A DNA stretch of 6,179 nucleotides from Eubacterium sp. (GCA_020859645.1 JAJBVU010000180.1:1-6179), one strand, 5' to 3'. Numbered from the stretch's first letter, positions 1 through 6,175 are shown. Program-made: numbers and translations. Notes: generated from the sequence alone by a model not told the origin.

Positions 1-23
1 CCCGAAAAGTTAGCAAGACAAAA

Positions 24-121
24 AACTTCATTTGGTTAAAAAAGTCATTACACAGATTTTTCGCACCTTAAAACTGTAAAAAATATTTAACTTGTATTTG
101 GTAAAAATGCACAAAAAAGTC
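24..121. repeat. Imperfect direct repeat in the upstream region
   Basis: A block at 24-46 (AACTTCATTTGGTTAAAAA then AGTC) recurs at 89-121. The second copy reads AACTTGTATTTGGTAAAAA, then TGCAC, then an exact AAAAAAGTC at 113-121. The two copies start 65 bp apart and differ by small indels. A third AACTT word lies at 124-128, just upstream of the promoter. The arrangement could be a regulator binding region, but the DNA is very AT-rich and chance resemblance is possible. No known operator consensus is recognised. Confidence 0.35.
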
Positions 122-155
122 GCAACTTGTTTTTGCAATTTTATTTTTCTAAGTA

Positions 156-164
156 TGTTATAAT
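156..164 (+). promoter_or_regulatory. Extended -10 promoter of the lyase gene
   Basis: TATAAT at 159-164 is a perfect sigma-A type -10 box. It is preceded by TG at 156-157 (TGTTATAAT), the extended -10 form. No good -35 box sits at 17 bp: the nearest TTG-type hexamer, TTGCAA at 133-138, would need a 20-bp spacer. The extended -10 may compensate, or an activator may be needed, as would fit an inducible polysaccharide-degradation gene. Transcription would start near 171, giving a leader of about 30 nt, too short for a riboswitch. Confidence 0.7.
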
Positions 165-186
165 GTATTTATCTTAATAATTTAAT

Positions 187-194
187 AAAGGAGG
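187..194 (+). promoter_or_regulatory. Ribosome binding site of the lyase gene
   Basis: AAAGGAGG at 187-194 is close to a perfect Shine-Dalgarno sequence. It lies 6 nt before the ATG at 201, which fixes that start: the signal peptide begins directly there. Confidence 0.93.
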
Positions 195-200
195 TAAATT

Positions 201-275
201 ATGAAACGAAGACTTTTAGCTTCAGCATTAGCAGTTGCTATGACGGTTTCTTCATTCACATATGTTTCCTTTGCC
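201..275 (+). other. Sec signal peptide, residues 1-25
   Basis: A basic start (MKRR) is followed by a hydrophobic stretch (LLASALAVAMTV) and a polar end closing with S-F-A. A signal peptidase I site after A25 fits the small-residue rule at -3 and -1. There is no lipobox cysteine, so the protein is not a lipoprotein. The mature protein would begin at D26. Confidence 0.92.
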
Positions 276-3200
276 GATGAAACGGCAGACGAAACAGCGG
301 CGGCGGAAGAAATCGAAGTTTCGGATGAAGCCTTAAGCGGCTCAGCAGTACTTTCCGACGAAGACGCCGGGGACGAAGCAGACAGCGAAGGGGCTGAAAC
401 CACAGTTGTAACGGCGGAAGCCGAAGCTGACCTTGCGGATTCCGATGTCACATGGACAGTCGGAGCTACAAGAACAGTCAGCACAAGTGCCGCAACTATA
501 AACGGCGACACAATCGTTCTTGCTCCCAACGGCTCGGGTAAATGTTCCAAAAACGATGAGGAATATCTCTATGCTGTGTCACAGCTCGATTCAAGCTACA
601 ATTTTGTACTTGAAGCAGATATGACCATCGACAAATATTTGACTAACGGAACAGGCTCAGAGGGACAGACCACAGCAGGTCTTGTTCTTATGGCAGACCC
701 CTCAAATTCAGCTTACACTGCTTCAAACGGTTCCGACCGTCACTATAACAATATGATGCTCTGCTCATATTACACAGACGGCGGCTTTGCTGCAAGAACC
801 CTCGATGACGGTGAAAGTGAAGCAACCTACAACACTTTCTTCTCAGTAAGCGATTTTGCAGACAAATCAGGGCATACAAACTTAGGTCCCTGGCATTTAA
901 CAATCGAAAAGTCAGCTACTTCTTATATGTTTAAGGTAGAGGACTCAGAGGGCAACTCAAGTCTTGTTTATTATGAAACAGACACAATGTTCGGCGACAG
1001 CATCTATGCAGGCTTTATGGCAGCAAGAGACATCACCGCAACATTTACCAACGTAAGCTTGGATGTAGACCCCCGTGAATTTACGGCGGTTGAAATTTTA
1101 AGCCCTCCCGACAAGACAACCTATTATGTAGGCGAAAACTTCGACACAACAGGTCTTGTTGTTCAGGGTGTTTACAACGACCCCGACACAGGAGAAGAAA
1201 AGACAGTTATCCTCGATAACGTAGAAGAAACATATTCTCTTTCAGGCTTTGACAACACCTATACAGGTACAAGAGAGCTTCTTATAGGCAAGGCAGGCTG
1301 CTACGCAACCGTACCCTATACCATAAGAAAAATGAATGTTACGGCAGTAAACGTAACAAAGGCTCCCTATAAAAACACTTATTATGAATATCAGCTTGTA
1401 GATATAAACGGTCTTTCCGGTAAGTTTGTCTTTGAGGACGGCTCAACAGAATCCATCGGCTACTCTGATGTTTATGACGATGAGGGTATTGTTACAGGCG
1501 AATACGGCAACTTCTGCCTTTATGTAAACGGCAAAGAGGTTTACGACATGGAGAGCTGGTTCACCGCAGCAGACGGCGGAGCAACCAACCTTGAAATAGG
1601 CTATAAATCAACAGACACCAAGTCAGACAACGGCGTTGTTTATAAGGCTCCCATTACAATAAGCTCTTATAAGCTTGACTCATGCTTTGTAGCGGCAAGC
1701 CCCACAAAATATGAATATACATTAGGCGAAGAATTTATTCAGTCCGGTCTTATATTCAGTGCATATTACACAGACGGAACAAGCACTGTTATCGACCAAT
1801 TTAATGAAGAAAACTACTACGTAACAGGCTTTGACTCATCCGTACTTGGTACAAACACTGTTACGGTAACACTTGCAAACGCACCCGATACATCAGCTTC
1901 AAAATATCAGGGTACATTCAATCTTTCAATAGTTGAAAAGACAACTCAGCTTTTCCTTATTACAAAATACCCCAGAACCTCTTTCACAAACGATATGACT
2001 TCTGAGGAAATCAACAGCTTAATAAGCTCAGGCATTGTTGTTAAAGTAAACTACAGCGACGACACCTATGAAACACTTGTTGAGGGTGAAGGCTATGAAA
2101 TTACATACCCCACCATCCCCACATCAGGCGACAAGCTTGTAAACGGAACCTATGAGGTTACTGTAACTCCCATAGGCTTCAACTATGACTCAGAAACCTT
2201 CGACATCACAGTTTGGGACGAAGAAACCCACTATTGGAGAAGAACGGTATTCGGTCAGTCCTCAGGCAGCAGCTATTGGACAAACTTAACAGAACCCGAT
2301 GAAACAGGCTTCTCAAGCAAGATATTCCTTTCATCATGGAGCGGTTCCGGTAAGATTACCACCGGCGGCAACGACGGTATTGTATACTACTATACAAGAT
2401 TTGACGCAGACAACAACTTCACTCTTAAGGCTGACATCGAGGTTGTTCGTTATCTCTTAACAGATGACAAGAGCCGTTCCGCTCAGGAGGGCTTCGGTAT
2501 TCAGTTCAGAGATACAATCTCCCTTTTAAGCAAAGCAGACGGCGAAGAAATCGCAGCTTCTTACGATGACAAATATGCGGCAAGCGGCGAAACAGGCGAC
2601 CAGGTATTCTATGACGCTACCGTTACAGGCAGCTACCCCAGCGGAGTATCAACATACGCCGACTCCGGCAAGGTACCCGTTTCCAAGGTTGAGGATGCTT
2701 ATATCGACAGATACGGCGAGCCCGTACCTATTAAGAAAAACTCAACTCAGGAATATTCGGATATGGTTCTTGCAGGTGCTTTCACAGCAGGCTCATATCC
2801 CACAGACACATCATCAAGCTCATATTATTTCAATGCTCACAAGCAGAGAATTAATATGTATATAAGAACAGGTGTTTATGACTCCTTCGATACAGACCAG
2901 ACAGGCGTTGTAAACTACGGTCCCTACTGTCTCTACGGAACAACAGGCGATGAGCCTACTGGCGAGTTCTACCCCAAGACAGGCGATATTTATACAATAA
3001 CCCTTTCAAGAGTTAACGGCGGTTATTTTGAAGAATGTACTATCAAGGCAGTAGGCGACTCTAACGCAGACTTCTCTGACTGGGTAGGCAAGACATTCAC
3101 AAAGAGCTGGTATTGGGATGTTGAAGATGATCTTGATCAGGATCCCCTTATCAACACAGACGATACAACAATCTACGCAGGCTTCTGCGCAGCAAGATAC

Positions 3201-5921
3201 GCTGAAATCAACGTAGACAACATTGAGTGGTATGACTCGGCTGTTGCTACAGACATTACTTATGTTGAAGAAGAAGACTCTTATTCAACACCCGGCGTTA
3301 CACTTGTATCACCCACCTTCACAAAGAACTCAACATATAACCTTATTCTTAAGGCTAACAACTCCTACGGCGGAACAGCTATTATTAAGCTGAACGACGA
3401 GGTTATTGCAAACAACGAAAAGCTTACAAAGAAAAACTGCATCTATAAGGTTCAGCTTATTGACAACGCAGTTAACAAGCTTGAGGTTTATTATGTACCC
3501 GACTCAAACGATGACCTGACAACCTATGACCCAGTCACATTGACTAAGGAAATTTCCTGCTGTTCAAGCATCTACAGCGACACTGAGGATCTCTATGTTG
3601 CTCCCGATGTTGACTATGACGGATATGACGGCGTTTTAGGCTCTGTAGCCGGAACCGGCAGAAAAGATGCACCTATTACCGTAGACGCAGCTATAAGCCT
3701 TGTTGAAACAGGTCAGAAGATTATTGTTTTAGACGGTATTTATTACAGAGAAGACACCGTTGAAATCGAAGAATCAAACTGCGGTACAAATGGCCACATG
3801 AAGTATATGTGGGCTGAAGACGGAGCCAACCCCATATTTGATATGCAGGACGGTCCCGAATGCTTCGACCTTTCCGGCAACTACTGGTGGGTTAAAGGCT
3901 TAACCTTCAGATATGCAGCTGACAACAACAAGGGCGGTTCCTTAAGCGGTTCCGACAACATTTGTGAAAACCTCAAGTTCCACGACAACGGTACTACGGG
4001 CTTCCAGGTATCGGGCTCAGGCAGTGAAACCTTTGACGAATGGCCCGCAAGAAACCTTATTGTTTACTGCGAGGTTTGGAACAACAACGACTCATCAGGC
4101 AACAACGCCGACGGCTTCGGCTGTAAGCTTACCGTAGGCAACGGCAACATCTTCAAGAACTGTGTATCTCACCACAACCTTGACGACGGCTGGGATTTCT
4201 ATTCAAAGACAGTTTCAGGCGACATAGGCGCAACAATTCTTGAGGACTGTATCTCTTATAAGTGTACATATTATCTTAACGCTAACGGAACAGACGGAAG
4301 CTATATTAAGGGCTCAGGCAACGGCTTTAAGCTTGGCGGCGACTCAATCTATATCGGTCACTACGTAAAAGACTGTATCGCTTTCCAAAATGCAAACTCA
4401 GGCTTCTCGTCAAACGCTAACCCCGGTCTTAAGTTCAGAAACTGTATAGGCTTCAATAACAAGGGTGCTAACTATTCACTTTATTCAAGCCTTGAAACCG
4501 GTAAGCTGAGATATAACTACAACCTTGACGGCTGTGTATCTCTCTATAACTCCAGCGCAGATACACTGGGCACTGCAAACAGAGACAACGAAACAATTGA
4601 CCTTGTACTTTACGATTCAGAAGGCAATCAGGTATATGACGACGACGGAAACGCAATTGTTGTTACCGATTCTGACGGAAACGCAATTCAGGTTCCCAGA
4701 TACCCCAATACCTCCGAAAACGATATTCTTATTGAAACTCTTCTTGAAGAATATCCCGAGGCTGAGGAAGCAATCAACAACTACAGCCTGACAATTCACC
4801 ATCTGTCAGACCTTATCGCAACAGCTAAGGCTACAAACGCAGAAAGAGTTGCTATCGTAGACCTTTACAGAAGCGATGAAAACATTCCTATTATTTCAGA
4901 CACCAACTACTGGATCCTTACAAAGGGTTCAAGTTCACAGTGTGGCGTTAACGCAAGCGGCGAAACATTTGATTTAAGCTGGCTTGAAAGCTACAATGTA
5001 AACGACATGGTAACCAAGGGCTTCATCGCTCAGAATGAAGACGGCGAGTATATCAGAAACGGCTTCTTAGTAAGAGCTGAGGGTCATGAGTATGAATACA
5101 GAGAGGATCAGTCAGATCTTCCCGCATATCCCGATACTTATTACCTTAAGTTCCCCGATGCCGAGGTTTACACAGGCGTTGACGAAGAAGAAACCGAAAC
5201 CACTACCGAAGCAAGCAAGAAGAACAGCGGCGGTGGCGGCGGCGGAAGCAGCAGCGCAGCTAAGACAACTGCCGAAGCAGCTGCAGAGTCCGCAACAGAA
5301 GCAGTAACCGACAGCTCAAGCTCAGACAGTGCTGAGGTTAAAGACAGCGACAGCACAGATTCAACACCTGCAGCTGAAGAAAAGGCTTATAAGTTTGCTG
5401 ATATTTCAACAAGACCTTGGGCAGTAGAAGCTATTGAAGCTTTGGCTGATAAGGGAATTATAAGCGGTGTAAGCGCAGACGAGTTTAAGCCCGACGCAAA
5501 TATCACAAGAGGCGACTTCTGTGTAATAATTGCCAAGGCAGCAGGCTTTGCAGGCGGAACCGGCGCAGCTGATTTCTCAGATGTTGACGAAAACAAGTAT
5601 TATGCACCTTATGTTGCATATGCTGCTGAAAACGGCATCGTAAACGGCTATGATGACGGCACATTTAAGCCCGAAGCACCTATTTCCAGACAGGAAATGA
5701 TGGTTGTTGTAGCAAGATTCTTAGGCGCTGACGGAACAGAAGATATAACAGCTTTGGCTGACTTCTCAGACAGCTCTGACGTTTCTGCTTGGGCAGCACC
5801 CTATGTTGCATATCTTAAAGACAAGGGCGTTGTTCAGGGAACAGACACAGGTCTTAAGCCTCTCGACTCTATCACAAGAGCGCAGGCAGCAGTTCTGGTT
5901 TATAACGCAATTAACGCTTAA
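201..5921 (+). CDS. Secreted, SLH-anchored modular pectate lyase (polysaccharide lyase family 9)
   Basis: A 1906-residue extracellular enzyme expected to cleave pectic polysaccharide, most likely homogalacturonan, by calcium-dependent beta-elimination. Visible in order: signal peptide (1-25), acidic segment (26-82), beta-sandwich module (83-290), Ig-like array (about 295-672), second beta-sandwich copy (678-1012), beta-rich spacer (about 1018-1119), PL9 beta-helix (1131-1626), Ser/Gly/acidic linker (about 1661-1731) and three SLH repeats (1732-1906). The PL9 calcium aspartates map to D1304, D1328, D1329 and D1332, and the catalytic lysine to K1377. The usual PL9 catalytic domain is about 400 residues, so most of this protein is accessory. 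It has its own promoter and terminator, so it is probably monocistronic. There is no frameshift or truncation. PL9 also contains exo-acting and rhamnogalacturonan-active members, so exact substrate and mode are inferred. Confidence is high for family and surface location, moderate for substrate. I give no gene symbol because PL9 names vary between species. Confidence 0.93.
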   Translation: MKRRLLASALAVAMTVSSFTYVSFADETADETAAAEEIEVSDEALSGSAVLSDEDAGDEADSEGAETTVVTAEAEADLADSDVTWTVGATRTVSTSAATINGDTIVLAPNGSGKCSKNDEEYLYAVSQLDSSYNFVLEADMTIDKYLTNGTGSEGQTTAGLVLMADPSNSAYTASNGSDRHYNNMMLCSYYTDGGFAARTLDDGESEATYNTFFSVSDFADKSGHTNLGPWHLTIEKSATSYMFKVEDSEGNSSLVYYETDTMFGDSIYAGFMAARDITATFTNVSLDVDPREFTAVEILSPPDKTTYYVGENFDTTGLVVQGVYNDPDTGEEKTVILDNVEETYSLSGFDNTYTGTRELLIGKAGCYATVPYTIRKMNVTAVNVTKAPYKNTYYEYQLVDINGLSGKFVFEDGSTESIGYSDVYDDEGIVTGEYGNFCLYVNGKEVYDMESWFTAADGGATNLEIGYKSTDTKSDNGVVYKAPITISSYKLDSCFVAASPTKYEYTLGEEFIQSGLIFSAYYTDGTSTVIDQFNEENYYVTGFDSSVLGTNTVTVTLANAPDTSASKYQGTFNLSIVEKTTQLFLITKYPRTSFTNDMTSEEINSLISSGIVVKVNYSDDTYETLVEGEGYEITYPTIPTSGDKLVNGTYEVTVTPIGFNYDSETFDITVWDEETHYWRRTVFGQSSGSSYWTNLTEPDETGFSSKIFLSSWSGSGKITTGGNDGIVYYYTRFDADNNFTLKADIEVVRYLLTDDKSRSAQEGFGIQFRDTISLLSKADGEEIAASYDDKYAASGETGDQVFYDATVTGSYPSGVSTYADSGKVPVSKVEDAYIDRYGEPVPIKKNSTQEYSDMVLAGAFTAGSYPTDTSSSSYYFNAHKQRINMYIRTGVYDSFDTDQTGVVNYGPYCLYGTTGDEPTGEFYPKTGDIYTITLSRVNGGYFEECTIKAVGDSNADFSDWVGKTFTKSWYWDVEDDLDQDPLINTDDTTIYAGFCAARYAEINVDNIEWYDSAVATDITYVEEEDSYSTPGVTLVSPTFTKNSTYNLILKANNSYGGTAIIKLNDEVIANNEKLTKKNCIYKVQLIDNAVNKLEVYYVPDSNDDLTTYDPVTLTKEISCCSSIYSDTEDLYVAPDVDYDGYDGVLGSVAGTGRKDAPITVDAAISLVETGQKIIVLDGIYYREDTVEIEESNCGTNGHMKYMWAEDGANPIFDMQDGPECFDLSGNYWWVKGLTFRYAADNNKGGSLSGSDNICENLKFHDNGTTGFQVSGSGSETFDEWPARNLIVYCEVWNNNDSSGNNADGFGCKLTVGNGNIFKNCVSHHNLDDGWDFYSKTVSGDIGATILEDCISYKCTYYLNANGTDGSYIKGSGNGFKLGGDSIYIGHYVKDCIAFQNANSGFSSNANPGLKFRNCIGFNNKGANYSLYSSLETGKLRYNYNLDGCVSLYNSSADTLGTANRDNETIDLVLYDSEGNQVYDDDGNAIVVTDSDGNAIQVPRYPNTSENDILIETLLEEYPEAEEAINNYSLTIHHLSDLIATAKATNAERVAIVDLYRSDENIPIISDTNYWILTKGSSSQCGVNASGETFDLSWLESYNVNDMVTKGFIAQNEDGEYIRNGFLVRAEGHEYEYREDQSDLPAYPDTYYLKFPDAEVYTGVDEEETETTTEASKKNSGGGGGGSSSAAKTTAEAAAESATEAVTDSSSSDSAEVKDSDSTDSTPAAEEKAYKFADISTRPWAVEAIEALADKGIISGVSADEFKPDANITRGDFCVIIAKAAGFAGGTGAADFSDVDENKYYAPYVAYAAENGIVNGYDDGTFKPEAPISRQEMMVVVARFLGADGTEDITALADFSDSSDVSAWAAPYVAYLKDKGVVQGTDTGLKPLDSITRAQAAVLVYNAINA
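276..446 (+). other. Acidic low-complexity segment after the signal peptide, residues 26-82
   Basis: In these 57 residues, 22 are Asp or Glu and none is Lys or Arg; the rest are mostly Ala, Ser, Thr, Val and Gly. It is probably disordered and lies between the cleavage site and the first folded module. Its function is unknown. It may act as an extended spacer or be shaped by selection for export. Confidence 0.75.
447..1070 (+). other. Beta-sandwich module, copy 1, residues 83-290
   Basis: Alternating beta-strand sequence with a core reading NFVLEADMTIDKYL at 134-147 and a closing strand region IYAGFMAARDITATFTNVSL at 268-287. The pattern resembles concanavalin A-like or LamG-like jelly rolls that accompany carbohydrate-active enzymes and often contact polysaccharide. 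The fold is inferred from sequence pattern only; binding is not shown. The module recurs in longer form at residues 678-1012. Confidence 0.6.
1083..2216 (+). other. Array of bacterial Ig-like domains, residues 295-672
   Basis: Residues 295-377 fit the bacterial Ig-like group 3 (Big_3) pattern: TYYVGENFDTTGLVV, then YSLSGFDN, then a closing beta strand. Residues 494-579 repeat it (YEYTLGEEFIQSGLIFSAYY, then YYVTGFDSSVLGT). Residues 581-672 are a more diverged copy (GIVVKVNYSDDTYETL, then GTYEVTVTPIGF). Residues 379-492 may hold a fourth, strongly diverged unit. Such domains usually act as rigid spacers or adhesive modules in surface proteins. The first and third units are the most secure. Confidence 0.75.
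2232..3236 (+). other. Beta-sandwich module, copy 2 (expanded), residues 678-1012
   Basis: This is a diverged copy of the module at residues 83-290. NNFTLKADIEVVRYL (738-752) matches NFVLEADMTIDKYL, and IYAGFCAAR (991-999) matches IYAGFMAAR (268-276). It is about 335 residues against about 208 in copy 1, with much of the extra length between roughly residues 770 and 905. The two copies flank the Ig-like array. Function is inferred, as for copy 1: possible glycan contact or a structural spacer. Confidence 0.6.
3252..3557 (+). other. Short beta-rich spacer domain, residues about 1018-1119
   Basis: The segment shows alternating hydrophobic strands (YNLILKANNSYGGTAIIKLN, then NKLEVYYVP) typical of a small Ig-like or cadherin-like sandwich. 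It sits directly before the catalytic domain and may pack against the start of the beta-helix. I cannot assign it to a named family. Confidence 0.45.
3591..5078 (+). other. PL9 catalytic right-handed beta-helix, residues 1131-1626
   Basis: The domain opens with LYVAPDVDYDGYDG, then APITVDAAISLVETGQKIIV, the usual start of PL9 beta-helices. NADGFGCK gives D1304 and LDDGWDFYSK gives D1328, D1329 and D1332. These match the calcium ligands of the characterised Dickeya PL9 enzyme (D209, D233, D234, D237) with exactly the same spacing (24, 1 and 3 residues). GNGFKLGGD supplies K1377, aligned with catalytic K273, although 45 rather than 36 residues after the last aspartate. Cys and Asn recur at matching coil positions (C1290, C1321, C1350, C1392, C1415, C1445). 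A loop insert with a D-rich repeat lies at 1471-1498. The family numbering is recalled from published structures. Confidence 0.9.
4611..4694 (+). repeat. Tandem D-x-[DE]-G-N repeat within the beta-helix, residues 1471-1498
   Basis: Three consecutive units read YDSEGNQV, YDDDGNAIVV and TDSDGNAIQV. The 15-base word GACGGAAACGCAATT occurs exactly at 4644-4658 and 4674-4688, a 30-base period equal to 10 codons, so the last two units look recently duplicated. The units resemble short acidic turn motifs and might bind calcium, but they do not form a full EF-hand or a complete RTX nonapeptide array. Confidence 0.75.
5181..5393 (+). other. Flexible Gly/Ser/Ala/acidic linker, residues 1661-1731
   Basis: A low-complexity stretch joins the catalytic half to the wall anchor. 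It has a Glu/Thr-rich start (EEETETTTEA), six glycines in a row (1677-1682) followed by serines, then Ala/Glu/Thr/Ser/Asp-rich sequence. It is probably disordered and lets the enzyme reach away from the wall. Linkers of this kind are often O-glycosylated, but no modification can be read from the sequence. Confidence 0.85.
5394..5918 (+). other. Three SLH (S-layer homology) repeats, residues 1732-1906
   Basis: SLH1 spans about 1732-1783 (FADISTRPWAVEAIEALADK, GIISG, ITRGDF), SLH2 about 1792-1842 (FSDVDENKYYAPYVAYAAEN, GIVNGYDDGTFKP, ISRQEM) and SLH3 about 1855-1906 (FSDSSDVSAWAAPYVAYLKD, GVVQG, ITRAQA). Each carries a variant of the ITRAE motif that contacts the pyruvylated secondary cell wall polymer. 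A set of three is the standard trimer needed for non-covalent wall binding, so the lyase should remain on the cell surface. The protein ends at the third repeat with no sortase signal. Confidence 0.96.
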
Positions 5922-5931
5922 TCATTACAAT

Positions 5932-5950
5932 AAAATCAAATATTGATTTT
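5932..5950 (+). other. AT-rich hairpin just after the stop codon
   Basis: AAAATCAA (5932-5939) and TTGATTTT (5943-5950) form a perfect 8-bp inverted repeat around the 3-nt loop ATA. It begins 11 nt after the stop codon and directly precedes the GC-rich terminator. Being AT-rich it is weak alone. It may add a second 3' structure to the mRNA or be incidental in AT-rich DNA. Confidence 0.5.
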
Positions 5951-5953
5951 TCA

Positions 5954-5987
5954 GAGCGGGGCATTAATTTGCCCCGCTCCTTTTTTT
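5954..5987 (+). terminator. Intrinsic terminator of the lyase gene
   Basis: GAGCGGGGCA (5954-5963) pairs with TGCCCCGCTC (5970-5979) in a perfect 10-bp GC-rich stem with loop TTAATT. One C follows, then seven T residues at 5981-5987. This is a strong Rho-independent terminator placed 32 nt after the stop codon. It argues that the lyase gene is the last or only gene of its transcript. Confidence 0.95.
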
Positions 5988-6046
5988 CATAAATTTTACC
6001 TATAGCAAAACTTATGAAAAAAAGCTGCAAAAATATTTCGTCTCTA

Positions 6047-6075
6047 TTGACCGCTTAAAAAAAATATGATATTAT
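6047..6075 (+). promoter_or_regulatory. Promoter of the downstream gene
   Basis: TTGACC (6047-6052) and TATTAT (6070-6075) are separated by exactly 17 bp, and each matches the sigma-A consensus at five of six positions. TG at 6067-6068 also makes an extended -10. Transcription would start near 6082, giving a leader of about 94 nt before the ATG at 6176. By sequence it looks stronger than the promoter of the lyase gene, which lacks a clear -35 box. Confidence 0.75.
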
Positions 6076-6097
6076 AAACACGCACTTACAAATTTCT

Positions 6098-6150
6098 TTC
6101 AGCCGTTCAAATTTCGCACAAATTCAGGCTGAAGCGGCTTTTATTATTTT
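6098..6150 (+). promoter_or_regulatory. Leader hairpins before the downstream gene, possible attenuator
   Basis: AGCCGTTCA (6101-6109) can pair with TGAAGCGGCT (6130-6139) with one bulged G, and the stem is followed by a T-rich run (TTTTATTATTTT, starting at 6139), so it resembles an intrinsic terminator. The same bases can form alternatives: TTCAGCC (6098-6104) with GGCTGAA (6127-6133), or a small TTCAG/CTGAA hairpin (6123-6133). A leader able to adopt exclusive structures suggests attenuation, or a short RNA ending near 6145. The T run is interrupted by A residues. I recognise no known riboswitch or T-box consensus. Confidence 0.45.
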
Positions 6151-6163
6151 CTCATATCACTAT

Positions 6164-6170
6164 AGGAGGA
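6164..6170 (+). promoter_or_regulatory. Ribosome binding site of the downstream gene
   Basis: AGGAGGA at 6164-6170 is a consensus Shine-Dalgarno sequence 5 nt before ATG at 6176. It supports a real gene starting at the window edge. Confidence 0.85.
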
Positions 6171-6175
6171 CTTTA

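Noticed and set aside
1..71. Possible C-terminal tail of an upstream gene (frames ending in TAA at 37-39 or 69-71)
   Set aside because: Only 12 to 22 codons are available, they are Lys/Phe-rich in AT-rich DNA, and no terminator follows. Nothing supports coding here.
182..550. Open frame of 122 codons on the minus strand
   Set aside because: It lies antisense to the signal peptide and acidic segment. Its Ser/Ala/Thr/Val-rich product is the mirror of the Asp/Glu/Ala codons on the other strand, and it has no ribosome binding site.
2566..2865. Overlapping + strand frame of 99 codons inside the lyase gene
   Set aside because: It has no ribosome binding site, its composition is that of a shifted reading of the main gene, and it lies within an intact domain-bearing frame.
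4614..4694. RTX or EF-hand calcium-binding array
   Set aside because: The D-x-[DE]-G-N units have a 10-residue period and occur only three times. They fit neither the nine-residue GGxGxDxUx repeat nor a complete 12-residue EF loop.
5168..5356. Open frame on the minus strand with a poly-Pro and Leu/Ala/Val-rich product resembling a membrane segment
   Set aside because: It is the reverse of the Gly/Ser/Ala linker codons. The proline run comes from the six glycine codons, so the hydrophobic look is a composition effect.
5387..5596. Minus-strand frame opposite the first SLH repeat
   Set aside because: The + strand frame here encodes unmistakable SLH repeats, and the antisense frame has no start signals or recognisable domain.
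5181..5918. Dockerin or sortase anchor as the attachment signal
   Set aside because: There are no paired dockerin calcium loops, no LPxTG motif and no C-terminal membrane segment. The three SLH repeats account for the anchoring.
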